Source: Akkermansia muciniphila (GTDB lineage: Bacteria > Verrucomicrobiota > Verrucomicrobiia > Verrucomicrobiales > Akkermansiaceae). From it: a stretch of 64,000 nucleotides of DNA. How positions within the stretch are numbered: the first letter of the stretch is position 1; every line of letters begins with the position of its first letter. The notes beneath the pieces are model-generated. The model did no database searches. It saw only the letters and a list, made by a program, of their open reading frames with translations, and had not been told where the DNA came from. Of this stretch, positions 51,476 to 61,628 are shown piece by piece. The position numbers were made by a program, and so were the translations under genes. Location of the stretch: contig CANQLV010000003.1 in NCBI GenBank assembly GCA_947624785.1, positions 62,001-126,000 on the forward strand. The letters run 5' to 3'.

Positions 51476-52534
51476 ATGATTAGCGAGAAAGAGGAATTAC
51501 TGGAATGGCGCAAGCGCGCCACCGCACAGCCCGCGGGACGGGTAGTCCTGGACCTGGAGGCAGACAGCCTGCACCGCTATCAGGAAAAGATCTGCCTGAT
51601 CCAGTACGCGGATGAAACGGGCTCCTGCCTGATCGACCCTCTCTCCATTGAAGACATGGGGCCGTTTTACAACTGGCTGAAGGAAACGGAAGTCTGGATG
51701 CACGGGGCGGATTATGACATGAGCCTCTTCCAGAACGCCTGGGAAACGCTGCCCGCCATGATCTGGGACACCCAGACGGCGGCGCGCCTGCTGGGCTTCC
51801 GCCAGTTCGGGCTGGCCGCCCTGGTGGAACATTTCCACGGCGTAGCCCTGAGCAAGTCCTCCCAAAAGGCGGACTGGGCGCGGCGCCCCCTTTCCCCGAC
51901 CATGGTCACCTACGCCCTGAACGACGTGAATTACATGCTGGACATGGCGGACAAGCTGACGGCCGCCCTCCGGGAAAAAGGACGCATGGGCTGGTTTGAA
52001 GAGATTTGCAGGCACTCCATGGACCGAGCCCGGGAACGCCATCTGGCCGGCCATCAGGACCCCTGGCGCATCCAGGGCTGCGGCAAGCTGAACAGGAAAG
52101 GGCTGGCCGCCCTCCGGGAACTGTGGACATGGCGCGATGCGGAGGCCAAAGCGTGGGACAAGCCCGCGTTCATGGTCTGCTCCAACGCGGACCTCATCCA
52201 GTGGAGCCTGACCCTCCAGGAACAGCGCACCGTGACGCCTCCGCCCCGCTTCCACTCCCACAGGCGCAGCCGGTTCATGGACGCCCTCCAGAAATTTTAC
52301 CTGCTGGATGAAGACGACTATCCCTGCCGCCCGCGCGTCCAGCGCCGCCAGCATTCCGACCAGTTTGAGGCCAATCTGGCGCGCCTGTGCAAGCTCAGGG
52401 ATGAAAAAGCTGAAGAACTGGGCATGGAAGGCTCCTTCCTGATTACCCGGGCTTCCCTGGAAGCCATTGCGGAAGACAGGGAAAAAGGCGTCTCCACCCT
52501 GTTGAACTGGCAGAAGGAAGCCCTGGGCTTTTAA
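51476..52534 (+). CDS. Ribonuclease D-like 3'-5' exonuclease
   Basis: VVLDLEADSLHRYQEKICLIQYADETGSCLIDPL, VWMHGADYDMSLFQ, WDTQTAARLLGFRQFGLAALVEHFHGVALSKSSQKADWARRPLSPTMVTYALNDVNYMLDM. Confidence 0.92.
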   Translation: MISEKEELLEWRKRATAQPAGRVVLDLEADSLHRYQEKICLIQYADETGSCLIDPLSIEDMGPFYNWLKETEVWMHGADYDMSLFQNAWETLPAMIWDTQTAARLLGFRQFGLAALVEHFHGVALSKSSQKADWARRPLSPTMVTYALNDVNYMLDMADKLTAALREKGRMGWFEEICRHSMDRARERHLAGHQDPWRIQGCGKLNRKGLAALRELWTWRDAEAKAWDKPAFMVCSNADLIQWSLTLQEQRTVTPPPRFHSHRRSRFMDALQKFYLLDEDDYPCRPRVQRRQHSDQFEANLARLCKLRDEKAEELGMEGSFLITRASLEAIAEDREKGVSTLLNWQKEALGF

Positions 52535-52719
52535 CCGGCCCCGTCTTCCCGGCGCGCTTCCGGCATTTCCCCCTGAACCGGACCTTCAACGGCAGAAACG
52601 CCCCGCCGGCGGCGTCATGACTCAACGGGGACGATTTGCCGCTTTTCCTCCTCCCTCCCCACCCCTTAGGATAGGGCCCTTCCGCCCCCTGCACCACTTA
52701 CCTATTCACCTGATCAGCC

Positions 52720-54027
52720 ATGTACCGTCCCCTCATCATCCTCGGCCTTCTGGGAGCCTTCGCCGCCCAGGGCAGACAGGCAGGAACCGAAATGCTCCGC
52801 CCGGACCAGCCGGAACCCCCGGCCCGCCTGCTGGCGGACATCAATTTGCTGGGCGGGGATTACGGGGACGAAACGGCCCCCATCCCCAACGACTCCCTCA
52901 CCCAGGCGCTGACCGGCCTCCATTCCAAAGCGCACCGCGCCGGGGTGGAATTCCTGGTGGAAAACGCCTTTTCCTACAATTCCATCCACCACCCGGCTCC
53001 GGACAAGCCCGGCACCCAGCTCTGGTACCTCCTTCACGCCCACGCCAATTACCGCCTCATCCAGGCGTCCCGCAACCGGGAAACGTGGCTGAAACTTGAG
53101 CTTTCAGGCTCCACCGCCCTGACCGGAAAGACGTGGAGGGGCGGCAATATGAATGACGCCATCGGCCTGACGGGAGACACCCATACGGATATCTTCGGGG
53201 AAAGAATCTTCTTCCTGCCGGAAATAGCGCTCCTGCAAACCTTCAACCGGGGGAAAAGCGCCATCGTCGCGGGCGTGGTGAACCAGACGAATTATTTTGA
53301 CACCAACAGCTACGCCAACTCCTCCTTCGGCCAGTTCTGCGCCTCCCCCTTCGTCAACAACCAGGTGATTCCCATGGCGGATTCCAACCTGGGCGTCATC
53401 TTCCAGCACCAGTTCCACGAACAGTGGTACGCCATGCTGGGCGGCAACTTCACCAGCTGCCCCCAGAACGCCTCCCCGCTGAAGCACACGGACGGCAAGA
53501 ATTTCAACATCCTGGCGGAACTGGCGTGGGTGCATGATTCCGGGGCCGTCAAGCTCACCCCCTTCATGGCCCGCATCAACGAACTGCCGGACGGGGAGGA
53601 AAGGAAGAATCTCCACACCGTGGCCGGCATCGCCCTGAACGTGGAGCAGCAGCTTGGCTCCAGCCCGTGGAAGGCCTTCTGCCGCGCGGGCTGGAGCGAT
53701 TCCACGCGGGACAACTTCTGCGGCGCCGCCGTCCAGTGGTCCGGCGGCTTCGTTTGCAGCCAGCCTCTCCAGCACCTGGGCGTTTGCGGGGAGGGGGAAG
53801 CCAACCAGTTCGGCATTGCCCTGGCCGTGACGCGCCCGGACGACGGGAGCATGGCGGAAGGCCGTTCCAGAAGCAAAAAGGAAGTGGTGATGGAATGCCA
53901 CTATAACATTTCCGTGACTCCCTGGTTCCTGATCCAGCCCTCCCTGCTGTGGATTTCCAATCCGGCGGGAAGGGACGACACCGGGAACGCCAGCGTCTTC
54001 CGGCTCCAAACCATCCTGACGTTTTAA
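52720..54027 (+). CDS. Outer-membrane carbohydrate-selective porin (OprB)-like protein
   Basis: 435 aa; signal peptide, alternating beta-strand character, C-terminal SVFRLQTILTF ending in Phe; GNASVFRLQ and FGIALAVTRP typical of OprB-like barrels. Confidence 0.6.
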   Translation: MYRPLIILGLLGAFAAQGRQAGTEMLRPDQPEPPARLLADINLLGGDYGDETAPIPNDSLTQALTGLHSKAHRAGVEFLVENAFSYNSIHHPAPDKPGTQLWYLLHAHANYRLIQASRNRETWLKLELSGSTALTGKTWRGGNMNDAIGLTGDTHTDIFGERIFFLPEIALLQTFNRGKSAIVAGVVNQTNYFDTNSYANSSFGQFCASPFVNNQVIPMADSNLGVIFQHQFHEQWYAMLGGNFTSCPQNASPLKHTDGKNFNILAELAWVHDSGAVKLTPFMARINELPDGEERKNLHTVAGIALNVEQQLGSSPWKAFCRAGWSDSTRDNFCGAAVQWSGGFVCSQPLQHLGVCGEGEANQFGIALAVTRPDDGSMAEGRSRSKKEVVMECHYNISVTPWFLIQPSLLWISNPAGRDDTGNASVFRLQTILTF

Positions 54028-54155
54028 GAGACGCCGGAACAGCCGCGGAAGGCTTCCGGCCCCGCGGCGGCACGGCAGCCCCTCTTTTCCCCGTTGTTGA
54101 TTTACATGGAACGGGGGGCGTCTTTTTCCACAACGCACGGCAAGCCTCTCCCGCC

Positions 54156-54674
54156 ATGCCCTCCAACCGCCATTCATACACGGTCCTGGCAGCCGCCTGC
54201 GCCTGCGTGCTCGCCGTGTGCGCCTTCCTTTTCTGGCAGAACCGGCAGAAGAAAAACAAACTGGCGCGGCAGTATGCGGAACTTTCCATGCCGCAGCCCT
54301 CACAGGGCGGCACTCCGGCGCAGCAGAAGGCCCTGCTTGAAATACTCAGCGGGAAACGGGAGGCCGCTTCCCAGGAAAACCTCCCTTCCCCGGAAACACG
54401 GGACGCCGCTCCCCTGCACCGTAAAAAGACGGAAGAGACGCCGCCCCGGAGCCGAGAAAAAATCTTTTCCACCCCGCCGGGGCATGCTAGGGTGGCAGGC
54501 GATGAATCATGCCGATTTAGACCAGTTGCTGATCCTTCAGGAAAAAGATGTGCGGATCTCCAAACTCCGGAAGGAGCTGGCCGCCCTGCCGGAACAGAGA
54601 ACGCGCCTGCTGCGCCAGATGGAGGCCATCAAGCAGAAGGCTCTGGCCGCCAAGCAGGAAGCCGCGAGCGTTGA
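54156..54674 (+). CDS. Possible small membrane-anchored hypothetical protein
   Basis: [43 protein letters not shown]: plausible N-terminal TM helix; overlaps 54502 gene in another frame, so its 3' end is uncertain. Confidence 0.35.
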   Translation: MPSNRHSYTVLAAACACVLAVCAFLFWQNRQKKNKLARQYAELSMPQPSQGGTPAQQKALLEILSGKREAASQENLPSPETRDAAPLHRKKTEETPPRSREKIFSTPPGHARVAGDESCRFRPVADPSGKRCADLQTPEGAGRPAGTENAPAAPDGGHQAEGSGRQAGSRER

Positions 54675-55203
54675 GAAAAGCATACGGGACGTGGAAGCCG
54701 CCGTTGAAACCAAGCGCGCCTACATCGGCAAGATGAAAACCCTCCAGTCCAACACCCGGAAAAACGAGGAGTACCAGATGTGCATTCAGGAGGTGGAGAA
54801 GACGGAAGCCGCCATTGACGCCCTGGAAACCTCCGAGCTGGAGCTGATGGAACGCCTGGAAACCGCGAAAACGGACATGGAGCAAAAAATCCGGCGCGCG
54901 CGCGACGCCCAGCGCGAGATGGAGGAAACGCTGGCCCGCTTTGACCGGACGGCGGAAACGGACAAGGAGCTTCTGGACCGCTTGAATGCGGAACGCGCGG
55001 ACCTGGCCGCCGCCGTTCCGGAGGATTCCCTGGAGGAATACGAACGAATGACCAAAAGCAAGGGAGTCCCGGTCATTGTGCCGATGGATGAAAAAGGCCA
55101 CTGCGGCGGCTGCCACATGGTCATTACGGACAACGCCCGCATGAAGGTGCTGGGCGGCCACGAAACCGTTTACTGCGACAGTTGCCACCGCATCCTCCAC
55201 TGA
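54502..55203 (+). CDS. Coiled-coil zinc-ribbon protein (C4-type, DUF164/CdsZ-like)
   Basis: [32 protein letters not shown]... long coiled coil; C-terminal [33 protein letters not shown]. Confidence 0.88.
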   Translation: MNHADLDQLLILQEKDVRISKLRKELAALPEQRTRLLRQMEAIKQKALAAKQEAASVEKSIRDVEAAVETKRAYIGKMKTLQSNTRKNEEYQMCIQEVEKTEAAIDALETSELELMERLETAKTDMEQKIRRARDAQREMEETLARFDRTAETDKELLDRLNAERADLAAAVPEDSLEEYERMTKSKGVPVIVPMDEKGHCGGCHMVITDNARMKVLGGHETVYCDSCHRILH

Positions 55204-55234
55204 CGGAGTTTCCGGGCGCGCCGCCGGGCTTATC

Positions 55235-56440
55235 ATGAAATCCAGATCGGAAGAGTTTGAAGAATGGGGGACGGAAGTCATCTTCGGCCGGGCCAAGGGG
55301 TTCCGCGCCGCCATGATGCGCATGGTCCTGCGCGGGGCCTCCTGGCTGTTCAGGCTGGTGGTGCTGGCGCGGCTGTACCTGTTCCACTCCAGCATCGCGA
55401 AACAGGCCAGGCTGGGAACGCTGGTGGTCAGCGTGGGGAACATCACCGTGGGGGGCACCGGAAAGACTCCGGTGGTGGAGCTGCTGGCCCGCACCCTTAC
55501 CCGGCGCGGCCGCAAGGTAGCCATCCTGACCCGAGGCTACAAGAGCGCGGATCTGGACAAGCCCCAGGAGTGGAAGGACAAGGACGGCCGGCAGCCGGAA
55601 AACCTGCCCAAGATCGCCAGCGACGGGGAAACGCGCTACCTGGGGCCCCTGCATTCCGGGGACGAGCCCTTCATGCTCGCCAAGAATCTGGACGGCGTGG
55701 CGGTGCTGGTGGACAAGAACCGCATCAAGTCCGGCATCTTCGCCATTGAACACCTGGGGTGCGACACCCTGCTGCTGGACGACGGCATGCAGTACCTGAA
55801 ACTGGCGCATGAACTGGACATCGTGCTGGTGGACTGCGGCGCGCCCTTCGGCACCGGGGCCATGCTCCCGCGCGGCACCCTGCGGGAGCCCAGGGGCAGT
55901 CTCGCGCGCGCCAGCTACATCGTTCTGACCAAATGCGGCGGCAGGCCCCAGGATGAGCTGATCGCCGCCATCAGGAAGTACAATCCCGTGGCGGACATCA
56001 TCGTGAGCGACCACGGCCCCCGGTATCTGGAAAACGTGTTCACGGGGGAACGGCTTCCCCTGGAAGCCCTCCAGGGAAAATGGGTGGCGTGCCTCAGCGG
56101 CATCGCGCGCCCGGAAAGCTTTGAAGATTCCCTGCGCTCCCTGGGTGCCCACGTGGAAATCTGCCGCAGGTTCCCGGACCACCACTGGTTTGAACAAGCG
56201 GAATTGCAAGAGTTTTACGACCGCTGCGCGGACCGGGCCATGGACATGATCGTGACCACGGAGAAGGACGCCGTGCGGCTGGAAAAACCGGAGGAAGACC
56301 CGGAGGTCCCCATTTACTTCCTGCGCATTGAGGTGGAGATCTACCAGGGCCGGGAAGCGTGGGAGCGCTGCGTGGACCGCATCTGCGGAATTTCAGAGCC
56401 CCGCCCGCGGGATGAATGGATGCCTTCCTCATCCTTTTGA
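55235..56440 (+). CDS. lpxK: Tetraacyldisaccharide 4'-kinase
   Basis: 401 aa; [88 protein letters not shown]. Confidence 0.93.
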   Translation: MKSRSEEFEEWGTEVIFGRAKGFRAAMMRMVLRGASWLFRLVVLARLYLFHSSIAKQARLGTLVVSVGNITVGGTGKTPVVELLARTLTRRGRKVAILTRGYKSADLDKPQEWKDKDGRQPENLPKIASDGETRYLGPLHSGDEPFMLAKNLDGVAVLVDKNRIKSGIFAIEHLGCDTLLLDDGMQYLKLAHELDIVLVDCGAPFGTGAMLPRGTLREPRGSLARASYIVLTKCGGRPQDELIAAIRKYNPVADIIVSDHGPRYLENVFTGERLPLEALQGKWVACLSGIARPESFEDSLRSLGAHVEICRRFPDHHWFEQAELQEFYDRCADRAMDMIVTTEKDAVRLEKPEEDPEVPIYFLRIEVEIYQGREAWERCVDRICGISEPRPRDEWMPSSSF

Positions 56441-56547
56441 CATGGCTTCCGTTTCCGGAGGTTCTCCGGAAATTCACCGCTTTTATGCAGAGAAGGCCGC
56501 TTGACTTGCCCGGAAAATCGTGTGAAACAAGAGGGCAGTATTTTCCC

Positions 56548-59500
56548 ATGAAGGCATTTACCATCACCTCCATTCTGGCTGCCGCGTGCCTACTTCCGGC
56601 CCATTCCCTGGCCGAAGCCGCAGCAGAAAACAAGCCCCGGACCGCCGCTATCCAAGCGGCGGCAGGCATTCCCAAGCAGGACCCCCAGCTTATCAAGGGG
56701 AAGCTTGCCAACGGGCTGACCTACTTCATCCGCCCGAACGCGGAGCCCAAGGGCCGGTTCAGCATCCGCCTGCGCGTCAATACGGGTTCCCTGAATGAAA
56801 CGGATGACATCCAGGGCGTTTCCCACTTCCTGGAACACATGGTTTTCAACGGGAGCACCCATTTCAAGCGCGGGGAAATGATTCCCGCCATGCAGAAGGA
56901 AGGCCTGGGCCTGGGCGGGGACGCGAATGCCTACACCGCCTTTGACGAAACCGTGTACATGATGGATGTGCCCGGCATGAAGGAGTCCACCGTGAACCTG
57001 GCCTTCACCATCATGAGGGATTTTGCGGACGGCGCCCTGCTGGAGGAAAGCGCCATTGACGCGGAACGCGGCATCATCACCAGTGAATACAAGGCGCGGG
57101 ATTCTGCCGGCTACCGGGTCATGAAGGAGGTTTTCTCCATCATGCTTGACGGCACCCGCATTCCCGACCGCTACCCCATCGGCACGCTGGAAGTGATCCG
57201 CACCGCGCCGCGGGAAAAATTTGTAAACTACTATCAGACACACTACGTCCCCAGCCAGATGCAGCTCGTCATCGCCGGGGACATCACGCCGGAACAGGGC
57301 AAGGCCTGGGTGGAAAAATACTTCGGCTCCATGAAGAAGGACAATTACTCCTTCCGGACGGACCGGGGCGCGCTCAAGACGGCCACGGAAACCACCGCCC
57401 ACTGGATCACCAACAAGGAGGCCACCAGCACGGAAGTCAGCGTCAACATCGCCCGGCCCTACGTGAAGAAGCCGGACACGGTTGCCAACCGTAACGAGGA
57501 CATTCCCCTCAACGTGGCTTACGCCATGCTGAACCGCCGTCTGGAAAAGATGGCGAAGAATGCGGACTGCCCCTTCATTTCCGCGGAGGGCGGACGCATG
57601 GACGTGATGGAAGCGGCGCAAGTGGACGCCATCCAGACCCAGGCGGACTACAGGAACTGGAAGCCGGCCCTGGCCGCCATTGAACAGGAGCTGCGCCGGG
57701 CCATCGAATTCGGCTTCAACAAGGAGGAACTGGCGGAAGCCCGCAGCAACATCACCGCCGCCGCGGAAAACGCCATCAAGTCCTGGCCCACCGTCAAATC
57801 GGAAGACGTGGCCTCTGCCATCGCCCAGAGCGCCGCGCAGGACAAGGTCTTCACCACGCCGCAGGAAGACTGGGCCATCTCCAGGGAAGTCGTGGAAAAA
57901 CTGACGCCCGAACAATGCCAGGCCGCCCTGAAGGAAGCCTGGACCGGAGCGTTCCCCCGCGTGATCGTCACCTCCAACAAGGAAAACGCCCAGGGAAGCG
58001 CCGAAATCATGAAGACGTACCAGGACGCCCGGGCCTCCAAGGTGGAACCCTACCAGGCGGACAGCCGGAAGGATTTCTCCTACAAGTTCGGGGAACCCGG
58101 CAAGGTGACGGCCCGCGCGGAAGCCGCAGACCTGGGAGTCACCCAGCTCACCCTTTCCAACGGCGTGCGCGTCAACCTGAAGCCCACGGAGTTCGACAAG
58201 GATTCCATCAACATCACCTTTGCCGTGGACGGCGGGGAACTGAGCAGGCCGGAAAAGGCCTCCGGGCTGGAACTCTTTGCGGGCGCCGTGATGAACGGCG
58301 GCGGCCTGAAGGACCACTCCAACGACGAACTGGCAGCCATCATGGCGGGCAAGAAGGTGGGCGTGGGCTTCTCCATGACGGACCGCTCCTTCCTGCTCTC
58401 CGGGAACACCAGCAAGGAAGACCTGGAAACGCAGCTCCAGCTCCAGACGGCCTACCTGATGTACCCCGGCTACCGCCAGGACGGCGTCACCCTGCTCCGC
58501 CGCGCCATCCCCATGATTTACAACAAGCTGAACCATGAGGTGCAGGGAGCCATGAAGAAGCAGGTGCCGGCCATCCTGTACAAGGACAACCCCCGCTTCA
58601 CCTTCCCCACGCAGGAACAGTTGAACTCCTACCAGGTCAAGGACGTGCAGGACTGGGTGGACGCCCCCCTGAAGAACAATTACCTGGAAGTGACCGTCAC
58701 GGGGGACTTCAAGACGGAAGACATCATTCCCCTGCTGGAACGCACCGTAGGCGCGGTTCCCAGGCGTGCGGAAGCCCCGGCCAAACTGGATGAAAAACTG
58801 CGCCACCCGGCCATGGCGGACTTCAACTTCTCCAAGGACCTGACTTATGACTCCTCCATTGACAAGACGCTGGTCTGCCTCTTCTGGAAAACGCCCGGAG
58901 GAGAAGACAAGAAGCTGGCCCGCAGGCTGAACATGCTCAAGGCCGTCTTCTATGACCGCGTGTTCAAGGGCCTGCGCGAAGACATGGGGGAAACCTATTC
59001 TCCCTCCACCGGCCTCAACATCAGTGAAACCTACCCGGACGACGGCTACATCATCACCCTGAGTTCCGGCGTGATGCGCAACAAGGAAGCCGTGCGGAAC
59101 GCGATTGCCAAAATTGCGGACGACCTCGGCAAAGGGAACGTCACCCAGGAAGAACTGGACCGCGCACGCAACCCCATTCTCAACTCCATGGACCGCGCCC
59201 AGCGCGACAACGGCTATTGGACCTCCCTGCTGAAGGACTCCCAGGCCAAACCGGAACGGCTGGCCCAGCAGAGGGAAAGCATTCCGGACGTGAAAGCCAT
59301 CACCGTGGAGGAGATCAACAAGCTTGCCAAAGACATCTTCGGCAAGGGAGAGCATCTCAACCTGAACATCCTGCCGGACCATCCGGCCACGGAAGCCCCG
59401 CCTGCTGAAAAGCAGGCGGACAAACCCGATGCCGCCCAGGCCGCCGTCTCCACGGCGGCTTTTTGCATTCACGCCACTGCCGTGAAGACCGTAAAAAAAG

Positions 59501-60978
59501 ATTCCGGCAAGAACGGCTACGCCATCATCATCTCCGAGGAAACCGCCGCCATGCCGGAATGGAAGGCCGTGGCGGACAAGCTGGCTGAAAAGCACGGAGG
59601 CGCCATCGTCGCCGTAAAGGACTCCATATTCGCCAAGCTGGACACGCTCAAGAAAATGGCCCCCCGCTTCATGGCCGTGGTCGCGCGCCCGGAGGAAATA
59701 GACCGGGTGCTGGTCAATGACCTGCACCGCCTGACCCGCCGCCTGGACGACGACCCGTACGGGGACTGCATCTGGGGCATCGTCACGGGCTACACCCCGC
59801 AGGACGCCATGAGGATAGCCTCTGAAACGCAGCCGCTCGTCATCAGCCGCTCCATGGGGACCACCAACGTGGACGCCTCCCGTTTCACCGACAGCATGAG
59901 CATCACGGACTGGCAGCCCTTCCAGTACCTGGAACAGCACAATTCCAGGGGCAAGGTAACGCCCGCTTTTTACGTGAAGGGCCTGAAGGAACAGGACCGC
60001 GGGGATGAAACCACGCTGGGCGTGACGCCCAAGCTCGTGGAATACTGGGAACTTTACGCCCCCCAGCTTTTTGTGACGGCCTCCCACGCCACCCAGTTCA
60101 ATCTGGAAATGCCCTTCGGCAAGGGGATCATCGTCTCCGGCAACAACCGGTTCCACGTGCTGGACAAAAAGCAGTTCAAGGAATTCACCACCTTCCTGCG
60201 CGGAGCGATCTTTAACGGGAAGGAGGACGACCTGCTCTCCTTCCTTGAGAGAATCAAGGCTCCGGCAATTGAAATCAAGCCGGTTCCCGCCGTCTGGGTA
60301 GCCGCGGGGAACTGCCTGGTAGGGGATGCTAAAAAAACGAAGAATTCCATGGCCGTCACCGCCCTGAGCCGCTACGGCTTCAACCAGCTGGTGGGCTATA
60401 CCGTCCCCTCCTGGTACGGCAAGGGCGGCTGGGGGACGCTGGGGCTCCTGTTCAGCAACCATGACGCCTCCAGCCTGGCGGAAGCCTGGTACCTGAACAA
60501 CCAGTTCATTCTGGACGAAACCATGACCCGCTTCCCCAAGCTCATGAACGTCAATTTTAACGCGCCGGACATCAACGGCATCAAGGAAGACCCGGACTTT
60601 GCCAGGGGCATGAACTCCGCCAGCTACGGCATGGGCAAGGACCAGATGGGCCTGATCCATGACCGGGATACCGTGGCTTTTTACGGGGACCCCGCCTGGA
60701 CGGCGCGCCTGGATGAATCCCGCGCTCCGTCCCCGTGGCATATTGAATGGAACGACCCCGCGGACGCCTCCAAGGGCTTCACCGTCACGGCCAACAAGGA
60801 CGCCAAGGCGCGCCTGGGCGTCTGGTTCCCCAACCGGATCACCGCTAAAAAAGCCACCGTCACCATCGGAGAAACCGCCACTCCCGTGGAGGAGGCCGGC
60901 CTGCTGACCAACGATTTCCTCCTGCTCCGGGAACTGGAGCTCAAGAAAGGGGAAAAAGCCGTAGTGGAAATGAAATAG
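56548..60978 (+). CDS. Secreted M16-family metallopeptidase with C-terminal C25/clan-CD-like cysteine peptidase domain
   Basis: Signal peptide MKAFTITSILAAACLLPAHSLAEAAA; M16 motif GVSHFLEHMVFNGSTHF; second half TYSPSTGLNISETYPDDGYIITLSSGV; from about 59,490 a separate domain (GYAIIISEET...WKAVADKLAEKHGG..., RLDDDPYGDCIWGIVTGYTPQDAMRIA, QLFVTASHATQFN, AVWVAAGNCLVGD). Confidence 0.85.
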   Translation: MKAFTITSILAAACLLPAHSLAEAAAENKPRTAAIQAAAGIPKQDPQLIKGKLANGLTYFIRPNAEPKGRFSIRLRVNTGSLNETDDIQGVSHFLEHMVFNGSTHFKRGEMIPAMQKEGLGLGGDANAYTAFDETVYMMDVPGMKESTVNLAFTIMRDFADGALLEESAIDAERGIITSEYKARDSAGYRVMKEVFSIMLDGTRIPDRYPIGTLEVIRTAPREKFVNYYQTHYVPSQMQLVIAGDITPEQGKAWVEKYFGSMKKDNYSFRTDRGALKTATETTAHWITNKEATSTEVSVNIARPYVKKPDTVANRNEDIPLNVAYAMLNRRLEKMAKNADCPFISAEGGRMDVMEAAQVDAIQTQADYRNWKPALAAIEQELRRAIEFGFNKEELAEARSNITAAAENAIKSWPTVKSEDVASAIAQSAAQDKVFTTPQEDWAISREVVEKLTPEQCQAALKEAWTGAFPRVIVTSNKENAQGSAEIMKTYQDARASKVEPYQADSRKDFSYKFGEPGKVTARAEAADLGVTQLTLSNGVRVNLKPTEFDKDSINITFAVDGGELSRPEKASGLELFAGAVMNGGGLKDHSNDELAAIMAGKKVGVGFSMTDRSFLLSGNTSKEDLETQLQLQTAYLMYPGYRQDGVTLLRRAIPMIYNKLNHEVQGAMKKQVPAILYKDNPRFTFPTQEQLNSYQVKDVQDWVDAPLKNNYLEVTVTGDFKTEDIIPLLERTVGAVPRRAEAPAKLDEKLRHPAMADFNFSKDLTYDSSIDKTLVCLFWKTPGGEDKKLARRLNMLKAVFYDRVFKGLREDMGETYSPSTGLNISETYPDDGYIITLSSGVMRNKEAVRNAIAKIADDLGKGNVTQEELDRARNPILNSMDRAQRDNGYWTSLLKDSQAKPERLAQQRESIPDVKAITVEEINKLAKDIFGKGEHLNLNILPDHPATEAPPAEKQADKPDAAQAAVSTAAFCIHATAVKTVKKDSGKNGYAIIISEETAAMPEWKAVADKLAEKHGGAIVAVKDSIFAKLDTLKKMAPRFMAVVARPEEIDRVLVNDLHRLTRRLDDDPYGDCIWGIVTGYTPQDAMRIASETQPLVISRSMGTTNVDASRFTDSMSITDWQPFQYLEQHNSRGKVTPAFYVKGLKEQDRGDETTLGVTPKLVEYWELYAPQLFVTASHATQFNLEMPFGKGIIVSGNNRFHVLDKKQFKEFTTFLRGAIFNGKEDDLLSFLERIKAPAIEIKPVPAVWVAAGNCLVGDAKKTKNSMAVTALSRYGFNQLVGYTVPSWYGKGGWGTLGLLFSNHDASSLAEAWYLNNQFILDETMTRFPKLMNVNFNAPDINGIKEDPDFARGMNSASYGMGKDQMGLIHDRDTVAFYGDPAWTARLDESRAPSPWHIEWNDPADASKGFTVTANKDAKARLGVWFPNRITAKKATVTIGETATPVEEAGLLTNDFLLLRELELKKGEKAVVEMK

Positions 60979-61060
60979 GCCGGAATATCCGCGCCTCCCT
61001 TCCTTTTTCCATAGACAAGCGGCCTTCAAACATGGATACTCCCGGTAATCAATCTACCCT

Positions 61061-61594
61061 ATGACTGATTACTCCATTTTCTTTATCATCGCCCTCGCCG
61101 CGACTGGCGTGGGGGCGCTTCTCTTTCTGCTGTCCCTGTTCGGGCTGGGGGAACATGACCTGGACTTTGACGCGGACGCCGGCGGCGCGGACGTGGGCCT
61201 GCTGTCCATTAAATCCGGCATCGGCTTTTTCCTGGGCTTCGGCTGGGGCGGCGTGCTCGCCCAGGGCCTGGGGTGGGGAATGGGCGCCTCCATTGCGGCG
61301 GCCTTCTTCACCGGCGTGCTGATGTTCCTGATCATCGGCATCTCCATGCGCTTCATCATGAGCCTCAAATCAGACGGCACCCTGAACTATGAAACCCTCA
61401 AGGGCATGCACGGCACCGTTTACATCAGCATTCCCGGCAGGCTTCAACGCGGCGGACAGGTGACGATCGCCCACCCCAGCCAGCTTCTGTACCTCCCCGC
61501 CATTCAGGAAGGGGAGGAATCCCTGCCCGCAGGAACCCCGGTGGAAGTAGTCGCCGTCACGGCAGGCGTCGTCACCGTCAAGCCTCTTCATTAA
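61061..61594 (+). CDS. NfeD/YuaF-like membrane protein
   Basis: 177 aa; N-terminal TM helices plus C-terminal OB-like region LKGMHGTVYISIPGRLQRGGQVTIAHPSQ; directly upstream of flotillin gene. Confidence 0.7.
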   Translation: MTDYSIFFIIALAATGVGALLFLLSLFGLGEHDLDFDADAGGADVGLLSIKSGIGFFLGFGWGGVLAQGLGWGMGASIAAAFFTGVLMFLIIGISMRFIMSLKSDGTLNYETLKGMHGTVYISIPGRLQRGGQVTIAHPSQLLYLPAIQEGEESLPAGTPVEVVAVTAGVVTVKPLH

Positions 61595-61628
61595 CCAATA
61601 AACCCAACCATACACCCCATCCAATATC

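Noticed and set aside
56590-61029. 1479-aa minus-strand ORF opposite the M16/C25-like gene
   Set aside because: Mirror ORF of a GC-rich real gene; His/Val/Gly/Arg-rich low-information translation with no recognisable domain.
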